Shown piece after piece: positions 10,767-20,930 of a DNA stretch of 64,000 bases. The notes beneath the pieces are model-generated. The model was not told where the DNA came from. It saw only the letters and a program-made list of their open reading frames with translations, and did no database searches. The DNA comes from Aurelia coerulea (taxonomy: Eukaryota > Cnidaria > Scyphozoa > Semaeostomeae > Ulmaridae), in contig CM076960.1 of assembly GCA_039566865.1 (NCBI GenBank), positions 9,522,001 through 9,586,000 on the forward strand. Direction: 5' to 3'. Made by a program: the position numbers and the translations under genes. Positions within the stretch are counted from its first letter, which is position 1. Every line of letters begins with the position of its first letter.

Positions 10767-11690
10767 GTGCCAAGAATTTGGAAACCTAAGCTCAGATCAA
10801 TCTTTAAGGACATGGGTAAAGGTTTGCACTGGAACGATGACCTTAGCATTGGAAACCCAGCAGCATACTACAAAGTAAATGAATATAGATTGCTAGTCTT
10901 AGAAGAACAAACTATAGCAAGAGCATTCCCCGTTCAAGCTGTGCCCATATTCCTCGATAAAATCAAACTTATCTGTTTACACTTGAGGGCTCAAATTATT
11001 TCTAGGTCCACAGCTCCATCCCAAAGATACATCTTAGCTCGGGACTTGGCGTTCTTCTCGATAGATTTTTTCTCTGGTGATAGAGCTTCTGATTTGGGAA
11101 GAGTAAAGTCATCCGATATTCTTTTAGCGCCTGAAAACAAAGGTATCATTGTGAATCAAGTTTTTGGGAAGACATTACGAGGAAATAACAGCAACGTCTT
11201 TGGACTCAAACCCATCCCTGGATCATCTTACTGCCCAGTTATGAACCTGAAATATTATGTGGCGCTATCTACAAAAATGTCAGTACGATTAAATCCAGGC
11301 TACCTTTTTCGTGTCGTTGACCGCCAAGGAAGAGTGACTGAAACCCCCTTTACTGGTTCATCCATTGCATCTAGGCTAAAGAAACACCTCACTGATTTGC
11401 AAATTTATGATGAGGAAACATTACATAGCTTCAGAAGTGGATGTTCTATAACGTTGTCGCTGCTGGGGATTTCTTATGACGACATAGCCAAACATATTGG
11501 CTGGAAAAGCACGGAGATGGCATCATATTACAGCCAGTATGACAAATTTGCGTCCTGTACTGACCCAAGCTCAAGCCTTGCGGACTCTGCCTTAGAACAT
11601 CCTTCCTCCTCTTCACGAGCAGAGGTTCTTGGCAAACAATTTCGGGACAGAAACTTCTTATTTGGCTACAAGCCATTGTTAGAACTGTAA
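10767..11690 (+). CDS. Tyrosine recombinase of the DIRS-like element
   Basis: A 307-codon frame (GTG at its start; the true start may be the overlap with pol). It catalyses integration of the circular cDNA in DIRS elements. Catalytic set: Arg106 in GDRASDLGR, Lys135 in FGKTLRG, His220-x-x-Arg223 in LHSFRSG, His243/Trp246 in KHIGWKS and the tyrosine nucleophile in SYYSQY (254-258). All five positions are present and the frame has no internal stop, unlike the pol next to it. Length and motif order fit DIRS/Ngaro recombinases. It overlaps the end of pol. Confidence 0.9.
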   Translation: MPRIWKPKLRSIFKDMGKGLHWNDDLSIGNPAAYYKVNEYRLLVLEEQTIARAFPVQAVPIFLDKIKLICLHLRAQIISRSTAPSQRYILARDLAFFSIDFFSGDRASDLGRVKSSDILLAPENKGIIVNQVFGKTLRGNNSNVFGLKPIPGSSYCPVMNLKYYVALSTKMSVRLNPGYLFRVVDRQGRVTETPFTGSSIASRLKKHLTDLQIYDEETLHSFRSGCSITLSLLGISYDDIAKHIGWKSTEMASYYSQYDKFASCTDPSSSLADSALEHPSSSSRAEVLGKQFRDRNFLFGYKPLLEL

Positions 11691-12320
11691 ATTAGTTCTT
11701 CTTTTCGAGTTATGAAGAGGGTTATCATTTACAAGGTTATTTTTCTATTTTATCTCCTTTTTACCGTATACGGTAAGGATGCTGTGAAAGCCAACTTCGA
11801 TGTCTCCGAAGCACTCACCATATCTATAGATTGTTTGGCGCGAGGGGTTGTACCGGTGAGAATATAGAACTATTCTTTCGACACCCGGCGTTAGAAAAAA
11901 GAGGCGAAAACGATCCCCGGACAGGAGTGCACATCGCATAAGCAAAATATACTAAGTACCCCTCCCCCCCCCCCCCTGGGCCATGTTCTCTTCCTCGAAG
12001 CCATATCAATCCAAACCAGGGGGAGCGAAAATCAAAGGGAGCGAAACTTCTGCACATGTGACAAGGGGCAAAAATTAAAGGGGCGAAGATCAAAGGGAGC
12101 CAAATTGAAGGCAGGTGAAATTTGAAGGGACGAAGGTAAACATCAAATTTCCCTGGTAAACACGAATCTGAAACTGCGTGAATCTGAATCTGCGTCCAGA
12201 CGAAAATTCGTCTAACTTGCAGATATGGTGCGAATCGTCCAACTTGTATTGCTTTGCCCCTGCCTGTTATGCTTTTGAAGGAGAGAGCAAAACTGACATT
12301 TAAAAGGCCGTTTCGATATC
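11691..12320. other. Spacer between the DIRS element and the F-box exon
   Basis: Contains the 3' terminal region of the DIRS element (end not resolved) and a C-run at about 11961-11977. A degenerate direct repeat of gggagcgaaaatcaaa-type units follows at 12019-12130. The last part presumably includes the promoter and 5' UTR of the F-box gene. No TATA box is evident there. Confidence 0.4.
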
Positions 12321-12560
12321 ATGTCGTATACTGATATGTTTAGAGAGGAGCAAAGAGACGAAGAGACTACTTTTACAGCGAAAGTTTCCAAAGCAAGTGA
12401 CCCCATTCAAAGAAACTCGCTGGAAACACTGAGTCCAGAAGTATTAGGCCTAATTTTGGATTGGCTGCCCGCAAAGACCTTGTTGAACCTGAGCGAAACG
12501 TGCCGCACTCTTCATTCAGAGTGCCTTGGTAATGGTGCACTCTGGAAAGAGCTCTTTAAG
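12321..12560 (+). CDS. F-box protein, first coding exon (host gene candidate)
   Basis: 80 codons from ATG to a splice donor (AAG|GTGAGA at 12560/12561). Reading on past the donor gives an unrelated hydrophobic tail. Residues about 33-78 form an F-box: LETLSPEVLGLILDWLPAKT, then an LxxLSxTCRxLHxE core and a final LWKELF. F-box proteins bind SKP1 in SCF ubiquitin ligases and recruit substrates through later domains. The substrate-binding part would be in downstream exons that I cannot find in this window, so the subfamily is unknown. The N-terminus is acidic and polar. This is the clearest non-transposon coding sequence here. Confidence 0.75.
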
Positions 12561-13446
12561 GTGAGAATATTTGTAACCATAGGCGTTGGGTCAAATCTGT
12601 TGGTTGCTGTCTGTCTGGTCTGTGACCTTTCATTAGAATTTAGTTTCATCAGTTACAATCAGTACATCAACCACTATTTACCAGATTGTCGATCCACCCC
12701 ATCTAAAGCACAGTGAGTGTGCCTGATGATAGAATCCAGGTCCCATTGTGATATTTGCCGTTCATTTAAAGCTTGGTTCACACTAGGCGTATAACTGCGT
12801 TTAAGTGCGTTTAATGGGTTGTATGCTTGCAGGTTTAACTTAAACGTCAAGTGGGAATGACCAGGGCGTTTAAATTTGAGAAGATAAACGCATTTAAACG
12901 CATCGTTTCTCTCTCGTTTCCATTGGAGTTTAAGTGCGTTTATCTGCCAAAAAAGTTGTCAATTGCGAAATATGACCTGCACTTTTTAATTCGTTGTTGG
13001 GCACTAGCAGCAGGTAGAGATAAGCAGAGAGACGTTGCGGAAAAGATTTTCGATTTTAATAAAGCTCTCACGTTTGCAAAGGCTTAAAAGTTTGAAGAAA
13101 AAGAAAGGGAAGAGAGCGAGATGTTGGATACATGACAATTTTAAGAACTGAGACAGCTACGGCGTTTTTTCCACTCTTTTTGAAGAACTCAAGAATGATC
13201 GAGAATATTTTTTTCGGTACTTGCGAATGTCCCCTGATATGTTCAAAGTCTATCACGTAGCTGATTGGCTGCAACAGAGTCAGAGCTCAACACAACGGAT
13301 TTCTTTGTGAATCTGTGTATTTGAAACAGAGAAGGGCTGATCGTTATCACTTTCTACGGTCGTAGAAAGTCAGGGGATTAGCAGCCATTCAAATGTCCTA
13401 TTCTTTGTATTGTCACTACCACCCAATCAAATGCGTGATAGACTGC
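12561..13446. other. Probable intron of the F-box gene
   Basis: Starts with the GTGAGA donor. Contains a segment with repeated cgtttaa/gcgtttaa words (12790-12950) around an AT/GC-mixed block. No domain is recognisable in the small frames at 12851-13087 or 13068-13274. Where the intron ends is not visible. Confidence 0.4.
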
Positions 13447-14601
13447 CTTTAAGGTAACTCTGCTTTCCGCTCTAGTGCACAGCGAGATGCCGTTTCGCAA
13501 AGCCACTCTCCTCAGAAAACAGTTAATTTCTCCAATATTATTCGGTCTATCGAAAAGCGGTAAAAAGGATGTTGTTCTGTATAATCTGGGCAATCGAAAG
13601 ATGTATAAATCGCAATGTTTCCATCAACCCTGGCTTCGCAAATCCTTGCTCAAATCTTTTTGCTGATTTCAGAAATGTGGACTTACCTCCAAAACTACTC
13701 GAAAAAGTTTCGATTTTTTTTCGCTCAATCATTAGCTAAGTAGTTGATCTACAACTTTGCCAAGTCTGATTGAAAAAGCTAGGCTAGATTTCTGGCAATC
13801 GAATTTTACATTTCTGTTTACTTTTCGACATCGAAGGGGCAATGTGTTGGTCAACAGTTTAGCCCATGCAGAACGATTTGAACGCCCGTAGAATCTTTTT
13901 GCAAAAAAATTAGTTCTTGATCTAAGATCTAGGCCTATGCTCAATAATCTGTGAATGCTTACGAAAGTCTCGAAAGACATCCAAAGCATGGTTTCGTGAA
14001 GCTGCTGGTAAAAATCAGTAATTTTTAATCAATAGATGCAACGGATACTTTTACAAGCGCACTAAGGATGTCTTTTGAGACCTGCGTATGGTATTCCCAA
14101 AAGATGACGTTCTTTTGTTTGCCAATGGAAAAACTTCTGAGAGTTACTTCAAGACTGTGCTTTTGCAAGCGTGCTTCATAGCATGGTAATCCGTTGACCA
14201 AGGTTTCTCCATTTCGCTGTCGAAAAGTAAACAGAAATACGAAATTCGATTGCAGAAAATCTAGCCTAGCTTTTTCAATCAGACTTGGCAAAGTTGTAGA
14301 TCAACAACCTAGCTAAAGATGGAACGAAAAAAAATCGAACATTGTTCGAGTGGTTTTGGAGATAAATGCACTTTTCTGAAATTAGCAAAAAGATTTGAAC
14401 TAGGATTTGCGAAACCAGGATTGACAGAAACATTGCGATTTCTACATCTTTCGATTGCCCAGATTATACAGAACAACATCCTTTTTACCGCTTTTCGATA
14501 GGCCGCATAATATTGGAGAAATTAACTGTTTTCTGAGGAGAGTGGTTTTGCGAAACGGCATTTCGCTGTGCACTAGAGTGGAAAGCAGAGTTACCTTAAA
14601 G
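13447..14601. mobile_element. Foldback element, ~400-bp inverted arms
   Basis: The left arm from ttaaggtaactctgctttcc (13448) is the imperfect reverse complement of the right arm ending ggaaagcagagttacctta (to 14601). Matches continue inward through the gctaggctagat and ttttcgac segments to about 13870 on the left and 14172 on the right, leaving about 300 bp of unique centre. The small ORFs on either strand are mirror images of each other and are not genes. No transposase and no clear target duplication. Confidence 0.85.
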
Positions 14602-14908
14602 TGCACCTAAACCCAAAATGTTTTATTCTTGGTTATGATAGAGGATGTTGAGCTGCGTTGAAAACCGAAAACCGAATTGAATTCCGAAGCGTGGTTCCGG
14701 AGTTATGCCCCACTAAAGTCGCGTTTTTGGACAATTTTTTCTGGACACTGCCGGGCTATTTTGACCAGTCTGGAGTCTGGGGCGATAGCGGATGTGACGT
14801 CAACTAAGGTATACACACTCAGCTTTCAGAGTAGCCTACATGATTTCGCAGTCAATTTTAGTGCCAGTGGTGGCTGCAGAGGGAAGGAAGGCAAGAAACA
14901 ACGCAAAT
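14602..14908. other. Sequence leading into the THAP relic
   Basis: No gene called. The open frame at 14677-14934 is not in the THAP frame and has no motif. Confidence 0.4.
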
Positions 14909-15138
14909 ATGGTAAACAGATACGTGGCTGCTAATTGTGGAAATACTTCAGATATAAAGAATGGTATAACATTGCACGCCTTTCCGTTTCCTGGCAAAGA
15001 AAATCCAACTGCAAAGGAGAGACCACGCTAATGGATAGCGTTCGTGACACAAAAACGTACCAAATGGGAAGCTTCGACAGCATCTTGCTTGTGCTCAAAA
15101 CACTTTAAACCCGATGATTACTTGAGAAGATTTAACTG
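14909..15138 (+). pseudogene. THAP zinc-finger domain relic
   Basis: The frame starts MVNRYVAANCGNTSDIKNG, continues with HAFPFPGKENPTAKERPR, hits TAA at 15029-15031, and continues in the same frame with WIAFVTQKRTKWEAS and CLCSKHFKPDDY. Together these give the THAP signature: N-terminal Cys, conserved FPFP-like segment, Trp, then C-x2-H-F and the acidic DDY. THAP domains bind DNA in P-element-type transposases and in host factors. One of the first two zinc Cys is missing (YVAANC) and the in-frame stop breaks it. No transposase body follows. Neighbouring foldback and MITE DNA suits a transposon origin, but a host exon is possible. Confidence 0.65.
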
Positions 15139-16679
15139 GTCTGAGTTTCTGATCAGTTTGAAACTCATTTCAGTCTGCTCTCGAAGCCCTTGGAACGCTT
15201 ACACGACGCAGGCGAAATGAAACTCAGGTCGACCTGAAACTCGTTTTCTCAGGTCGGTCAGATTTTTTAGGTCAATCTGAAATTTTCATGTGAGCAGAAC
15301 GCATTGTATATGTATTCACGAAAATTTTGATAAGACAGAAAATAAAATGATAACAAATAGTGAAAACTGATGCTGAGAAACAAAAATGATATAAACAAAA
15401 AACACCAAGGGAGGGTAATGCTAGTAATGCCAAGATTCCCGTTGCTCAGAGTTCCTTCGAGGCGCAAGCAAGGTCCGAGGCGGATATTTTAGAGTCTTAG
15501 TTTAGTTGAGGGAATGTGGTTCTTAAAAGCATACTGAAATGACTAGAAACTCATAACTAACCTTACCTAATAACACTCTGAACTCTGTTTAGAAGGAACA
15601 TAAGAGATGTCAAGCCAAGTAATAAGATTCACCAAGGAGCGCCACTAAGAACAGGCCAAATTTTTTACTGATCTTGTTTACGTACCTGCACAGATGTTCT
15701 GCTTCCAAATCCTAACTTTCCGTTTCATCCTCCATAAAAACGCTTTCTTCAGGCGATAGGACATCACGTAATTTCTATTAAAATCTTTATTGGTATTTTC
15801 AAACACTTTTCTCCTTGGGAACTCTCTCTAAAAACCCCTTTGAAAGAACTTCCATGATCATAAGCCTAACTGTAAACGAATCACAACAGTCAACAAAATT
15901 GACCTGCTGACACTAAAATCACAATAACTCCACATTTTAGTACGAACACCCTATTAACATTTGACACCATTGGAAAGCGGATTATTTACGCTTTTCATGA
16001 ATCATAATTGTTCCATTCAAAAGGTCAATGTTACCCAGGAGAATTTCGTCATCTCTGCTGGACGAAAAATGTCGCTCGGCAATGAGGAAAGGACACCTTA
16101 CAAGGCCTTGTGCGGTCGAGAGATGAAGTTGGCGTCATACCAATTCCAACAATCTATGCCGAGAAACCTACAACAGACAACTGTGAGCAGGTCTGACTCA
16201 AACAAACTCATTTTTGGTGCATTTTATTGGAAATTTGACTTCGTGTAAACTTCGATATGAATGCCTCATAACAACTGGTTTATGACAGCGATCAATTCGT
16301 TTGATCATTTGTCATCCTGAGTAGTCGTCACTAGTTTCCAGGCCGTAGGTGCCCGGTAGTGTCCACAGTCCAAGCTCGACAAAATGCATTATAAAACGAG
16401 TTTAGAAAATGATTTTGGAAAATTTTTTTTGGTAGAATAGCATTTCTTGATGAGTTCTATTGGAAAATGAAATAAAAATTTTTGGGTTTATTGATATTTG
16501 CCGTTCATTTAATGACATTTGCCATTCATTTAATGAGTGGGCCCTGGAAGGCCCTGCATTCTATAATCGCTCTGCACAGTGATCCAGAATGGCAAAATTA
16601 TGTAATAAATGCCGGAAAATGAAAGTTCTCAAAATCAATCATGTTGTACTACAGTGGCGGGGTGGCTATAGTTTTATTG
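15139..16679. other. Non-coding stretch
   Basis: No supported gene in about 1.5 kb. ctcaggtcgacctgaaact at about 15223 is a short palindrome-like word. gatatttgccgttcatttaa near 16494 recurs at 12750 and is followed by a second near-copy at 16517, so it is a dispersed repeat fragment. Small frames lack motifs. Confidence 0.5.
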
Positions 16680-16861
16680 GGGTGGCCAAGTCAATAGATG
16701 GTTACGCTAAAGATGGCAGCAAGGAACTTTTTACCAAGATGCATTGTGTCAAATTACGAATCTTCAACGATTCTATAGGAATTCGATTAAAGAACGCAGT
16801 GCATCTTGGTAAAAAGTTCCTCGCCACCATCTTTAGCCTAATCGTCTATTTTGGTGCGCCT
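16680..16861. mobile_element. Hairpin MITE
   Basis: The left arm (about 16680-16745) contains gctaaagatggcagcaagga. It pairs with the right arm (about 16799-16860) ending in tcctcgccaccatctttagc, around a spacer of about 52 bp. The match extends outward with more mismatches through gtggccaagtcaatagatgg. The ORF spanning it is a by-product. Confidence 0.75.
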
Positions 16862-17394
16862 CCTATGTAATATGTTTCCACAAACGGACGTGTTTCTACA
16901 ACTGCTTGATATCACAGTATATGTGATATATTTTGCAAAGGATAATGAATATGTTTTGACTGAAAATAGGAGCAATTCAGTCCTGGTAACATGAAATTTA
17001 GTGGCATGCTGCCATTCGAACACCTCAAAAATTGTAGGCGTGCGATGGCGTGCGATCCAAAAAGGTGTTTTTTATCGTTGTTTAGGACACTTAATAGCCT
17101 TTTAAATGTCATATACTGTAATGCTGGAACAGCTAATCGATGTCAAAACAGAGTAAGTGAGAGAAGAGAGACGTTCTCAAATTAAACGAAAACGATTATA
17201 TCATTCTTTCAATTAGATTAGTAATAAATCGAGAATACAAAGCATAATGCATTCCTTCGGTCTGCGCACCCTCTTGCCTAAAGCTCAATATAGTTCAATC
17301 TTGGAGCAGTTAACTCCAAAGGGAACCACAAAAAGTTATATTAGGGCTCGTTATTTTGGTTTTAAACTTTATAATAGTTTCCTTCGTGCTCTTC
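16862..17394. other. Non-coding stretch
   Basis: No gene or repeat structure recognised. The last 8 bases (tgctcttc, 17387-17394) are the left target duplication of the following hAT element. Confidence 0.5.
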
Positions 17395-17949
17395 CAGTGG
17401 CGTAACGCACGGTGGTTGGGGTTAGAGCAAATCCTAAGGGCCCCCAAGCTCTAGGGGCCCCGAAGGGGCCCCCAAAGGAATTTTGGTAAAGTAGTAAATA
17501 CTATGCTTAGCTTCAGGGGAAGATTGTATTCTAAGAAAGAAAGGGGCCCCATGATAATCAGCGAGCTCACACTTGATCAGGAAATTCTTATCGAACGAAC
17601 GAAGATATTGCAAAAGCTTCATCTACCATAAAAAGTCTTGATGCAAGAGATTTTACCGAGGACCTAGATCTACGATCTACGATCTTTTGCTAATTCAGAG
17701 AAGCAATTGCAGAGAGAAACACCATTATCGATTTGATCAACTTGATACTCGCAAGTCGTGTCAGTTCATCGTTTCCCAAATTGTTTCATTTTCATTTCTT
17801 TTAAGGAGGGTTCCCCTTCAGCAGAAGCTGGTTTTCAAGGGGCCCTCCGATAAAACATTAATTACAATCTAAAAAATACTCAAATTAAACTATAAAACCC
17901 TATCTACACGTTACTCTTTCTTTTTGTAGCAATTCCAGTTACTGTGGCT

Positions 17950-18763
17950 CCCGGGGGGGGGGGGGGGTACTTGATTTACGAAAATACGGGGACGTGCCGC
18001 TGGAAAATCTGAAAAGGCACCCTGTCCCGGAGTAAAATTCCAGAAAATGATACCCTGTCCCGGAGTAAAACTGTAAAAGCGATACCCTGTTCTTGGGTTT
18101 CTTCGTAAAAAAATGTTGGCTGCCCTGTGAATTTGATAGAAATTTGATAGAAATCTATCAGAAAATGCGGAAATGTTGCCATCCAAACGATTTAAATCAT
18201 ATTCGCGGAGTGCAAATAGCTTACAGCGACGATACGTAGTCAATTATACAAAATATGGACCCTGTCATGGAGCCGACCATACAATAATCATAATCATAAT
18301 CATAAACTTATTTACAGTTGGTTTTGATCTAGTTAACAACAACTAATTAACACCAACTATCTATAATATACAATATACAATATAACAAAAAGATAAAAAA
18401 CCCTAATGAATTATCCTAAATTAAGTGCAAATGTAGCACGTACAGTTATTGCCATCCCAGCAACGTATTTCTTTCTTGAATTTCATGAGAGAAGTTGTCA
18501 ATTTTAGGTCATCACTAAGATTGTTCCACAATAGACTCCCTCTAAAGGATAAGGAATTTATTCCGTAGCGCTGAGAACTCACTGAGGGGAGCTTGCATAG
18601 TTCCTTTGTCCGCAGGTTGTAGGGAACATCTTTTTTAACAAAGAAATTCCACATGTACTCTGGATTGTGATACCCTGTCCCGGAGTAGGAATCCTGGAAA
18701 TGATACCCTGTTCGGCGGCACGTCCCCGTACGGAAAAATATATGAGTACCCCCCCCACCCGGG
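17950..18763. mobile_element. Element A: CCCGGG-ended DNA transposon, 8-bp TSD
   Basis: Starts cccggggg...tacttgattta and ends tatgagtacccccc...cccggg. Next to each end is an inverted acggggacgtgccg block (cggcacgtccccgt on the right). ctgtggct flanks both sides (17942-17949, 18764-18771). Subterminal copies of gataccctgtcccggagta (some variant) occur at 18022, 18048 and 18078 on the left and 18668 on the right. No transposase is encoded. It carries a CR1-like fragment in its middle. The superfamily is not identified. Confidence 0.85.
18285..18657 (-). pseudogene. CR1-like retrotransposon, 3' end only
   Basis: The minus-strand frame 18421-18654 (77 codons) matches the C-terminus of the RT at 40221: PYNLRTKELCKLP here against PYNLRINDLLQLP there, and the C-x-C-x-x-C end (CTCYIC). 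The 3' tail is an (ATAATC)-type repeat at 18283-18303. 5'-truncated in the extreme C-terminus. It lies within element A and so inserted after it. Confidence 0.75.
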
Positions 18764-18960
18764 CTGTGGCTACAGCTGAGCGATCTTTTTCAAAGCTGAA
18801 ACTAATAAGACGTATTTAAGATAGGATGCGTCAGGAAGGGCTTGATGATCTTGCAATTCTTTCTATTGAAAATGCAGAAGCATAGTCAATTGACAAGGAA
18901 TGACTGGTAGAATCATTTGCACGGATAAACGCACGTACGCAAGAGCATATAGGAATATAA
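18764..18960 (+). pseudogene. hAT transposase C-terminal dimerisation region, relic
   Basis: Plus-strand codons read AERSFSKLKLI after the insertion site, then RMRQEGLDDLAILSIENAEA with stops in between (TTTAAGATAGG). Upstream of element A the same frame reads IPVTVA up to the insertion. The VTVA-AERSFSKLKLIK...LAILSIE pattern is the hATC dimerisation domain found at the end of hAT transposases. Element A landed inside the VTVA codons. Stops and lack of the N-terminal zinc finger and catalytic core show a dead relic. Confidence 0.8.
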
Positions 18961-19399
18961 GACCCTCGTACTAACATAGAATTTTCAGAGCAAGAGCAAT
19001 AATTCGCTAAAAATTGTTTTTTTTCATACATAAAGAAACTGTGTAAATAACTACTGATTTGAGGCTTTTAGGGCTCTAACGTACCAAACTCACATCGTAA
19101 TTATGATGTAAACGACCAAAACCGTGTAATCAGCAGGGGCGCAAATGAAGGGGTGTTGGGGTATGACACACCCCAATAATTTCATAAGTCGGTCCCAGAG
19201 TCGTTATTCTTTAGTGATAGAGTCGGTCCCGATCCGGGTCTGAACTTGAACCTGGATTTTTCAGGAGGCCGATACTCGAAATGCAAAGATTGCTATGTTA
19301 GCTGTCTTTTGTTTTTATCGTAGAAACAATGTTTACAGGAAAGAAAATATTGAGATTCCTTTAAAACCGAAGAGAATATGGCTGGGTATAAGTTGGGAA

Positions 19400-19690
19400 A
19401 GGGATGCCTTCTGAGCCAAAGTAAAGGATATTTCTTCGAAAGTTTTCTTCGTGCTCCGATTTATAGGATAACCGTAACAAAACTATCGATGTTTCCTCGC
19501 TGCTAATGGCAAGCATGATATTGGGAGAAGCATTCTAAACCTAAACCAAAGTAAAGGATGTTTCTTCGAAAATGTTCATCGTGCTCCACTTTATAGGATA
19601 ACTGTCAAAAAACTATCAAGGCTCCTTCGCTGCTAATGGGAAGCATGATATTGGGAGATGCAGTCTACGCCAAAGTAAAGGGTGTGGTCC
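19400..19690. repeat. ~112-bp repeat, second locus
   Basis: Units with aagcatgatattgggag at 19510 and 19640 and the same companions (ccaaagtaaaggatgtttct, ttataggataac) as the array at 5485. The preceding ttaaaaccgaagagaatatgg also matches 5413 onwards, so both loci derive from one family. Confidence 0.8.
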
Positions 19691-19953
19691 CAAAAAAATT
19701 TCTTTCGGGCTTCGCCCCTAGACCCCTGCCTTTCCATGCCTCCCTCTCCATTTACTCTGACGACGCAGCTAATTGATTCCATATGAGCAAGCTTGCATGC
19801 TTAAAAACGTGGCTATTCTATGAAGCTTTGACTGGATCATTCAGGACAGATGGCTAAGATGCTAGCCAGAGACAGCTTTGATGTCAAAAACTGTTTGTTT
19901 AAAAACCGTTTCGATTGTTGGGAAAACATTATATCTGTTATAGTGTATTTTCG

Positions 19954-20930
19954 AGCATAGGAATCATTCGTCGTACATAGCCGACTGCTCGTGGCCCATG
20001 GTCGAAACCGCCAAAGCCTCATTTTCACGGACCAATCAGACGGCTAAAAAGCGAAGGAGACAAAAGAAACCCGTGAAGATTTTCCTAAATTTTACCTACC
20101 TTCATAAAACGCAACCAGGACAAAAAACTGCTTGAGATTTCCCGAATTTTTTTAAAGCAATCTACTCTCCAGATGTTTGGGAGTAATAGTTTGGATGCCG
20201 GTTAAAATATCTCCAGGATTGGCGGAGTTATTGCCTCTCCAATAGACAAAATCGGCGAAGGGTTGTCGAGACCTGTTTACGCCACTTCAAGTCAGGTGAT
20301 AAAGCCTCTTGATAAAACCTCTTTTGAATTTCATAAGTTATTTCGCAACGAGCAAACTTTTGCCTTGAATGTAAAAAGTAGTACAATGCAGAAACTTCCC
20401 TAGAGTATTGCCACATGACTTGAAATGGGCGAACAAGCCTTTGTAGACTTTTTCAATTCACATAGAAACCGTAGGGGCATTGAATCTTCAATAAAAGAAA
20501 ATTTAGCGAAAGACAATAGCAAGAACAATTGAAAACACAAGATTGTGGCGTTTTTGGGTCGTTCTTACAACAATCACTATTGTTATTACTATTGTCTCCC
20601 GGCCAGAATCTCTATTGTTCAAGGTTCAGTGCCTTGTCGGTTTGTTTGTGGCCATAACTCCACCAATCCGGAGATATTTTAGCCGTCATCCAAACTTTTA
20701 CTCCCAAACATCTGGAGAGTAGATTGCTTTAAAAAAATTCGGGAAATCGCAAGCAGTTTTTTGTCCTGGTTGCGTTTTATGAAGGTAGGTAAAATTTAGG
20801 AAAATCTTCATGGGTTTCTTTTGTCTCCCTCGCTTTTTAGCCGCCTGATTGGTTCGTGAAAATGAGGCTTTGGCGGTTTCGACCATGGGCCACGAGCAAT
20901 CGGCTATGTACGACGAATGATTCCTATGCT
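19954..20930. mobile_element. Foldback element, ~280-bp inverted arms
   Basis: Left arm about 19954-20236 (gcataggaatcattcgtcgt onward) is the reverse complement of right arm about 20648-20929, with only scattered mismatches. The centre is about 410 bp. ORFs in the arms (19837 and 20698) are mirror products. Arm similarity is high, so it is younger than the 13447 foldback. It lies inside hAT element 2. Confidence 0.88.

Larger units (their letters stand above)
6977..10789 (+). pseudogene. pol: DIRS-like pol: reverse transcriptase-RNase H, interrupted
   Basis: The N-terminal part lies at 6977-7493 (region with YHKHDEVLSYIANGV and CEPPHLVMPL) and resumes after the CR1-like insertion at about 9069 (TIEPTKPRMCHDERFLNLWM). 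RT motif Q-Y-I-D-D-R is encoded in frame 1 near 9410-9425, but that frame has a TGA at about 9328 (FG followed by stop), a TAG at about 9436, then a shift to the frame of the 9275-10789 ORF. That ORF carries the RNase H motif YSDASNSGWGG and downstream PSASNPADAPSR. In the 9275 frame the catalytic region is read out of frame, so the ORF's own first 60 residues are not RT. Its 3' end overlaps the recombinase ORF by 23 nt. Dead copy. Confidence 0.85.
2130..11700 (+). mobile_element. DIRS-like (tyrosine recombinase) retrotransposon, degenerate and twice interrupted
   Basis: The order on the plus strand is gag-like gene (2341-4484), spacer, RT/RNase H (6977-10789) and tyrosine recombinase (10767-11690), which is the DIRS arrangement with YR at the 3' end in place of an integrase. 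A hAT element (4783-6517) splits the gag-pol spacer. A CR1-like element (about 7494-9068) splits the RT codons. Removing both brings the flanking reading frames together. The ends are uncertain. A short inverted match (attctcaccgg at 2144 and ccggtgagaat at 11853) is a weak candidate for the terminal repeats. Several frameshifts and stops show the copy is dead. Confidence 0.85.

Noticed and set aside
2144..11863. attctcaccgg / ccggtgagaat as DIRS inverted terminal repeats
   Set aside because: Only 11 bp match and it does not extend on either side; kept as a weak hint only.
13547..14501. Pairs of similar ORFs with MERKKIE starts
   Set aside because: Mirror images from the foldback arms, with no conserved domain.
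16589..16870. 93-codon ORF MAKLCNKCRKMK as a zinc-finger gene
   Set aside because: Only one CxxC pair at the start and the rest is a hairpin MITE.
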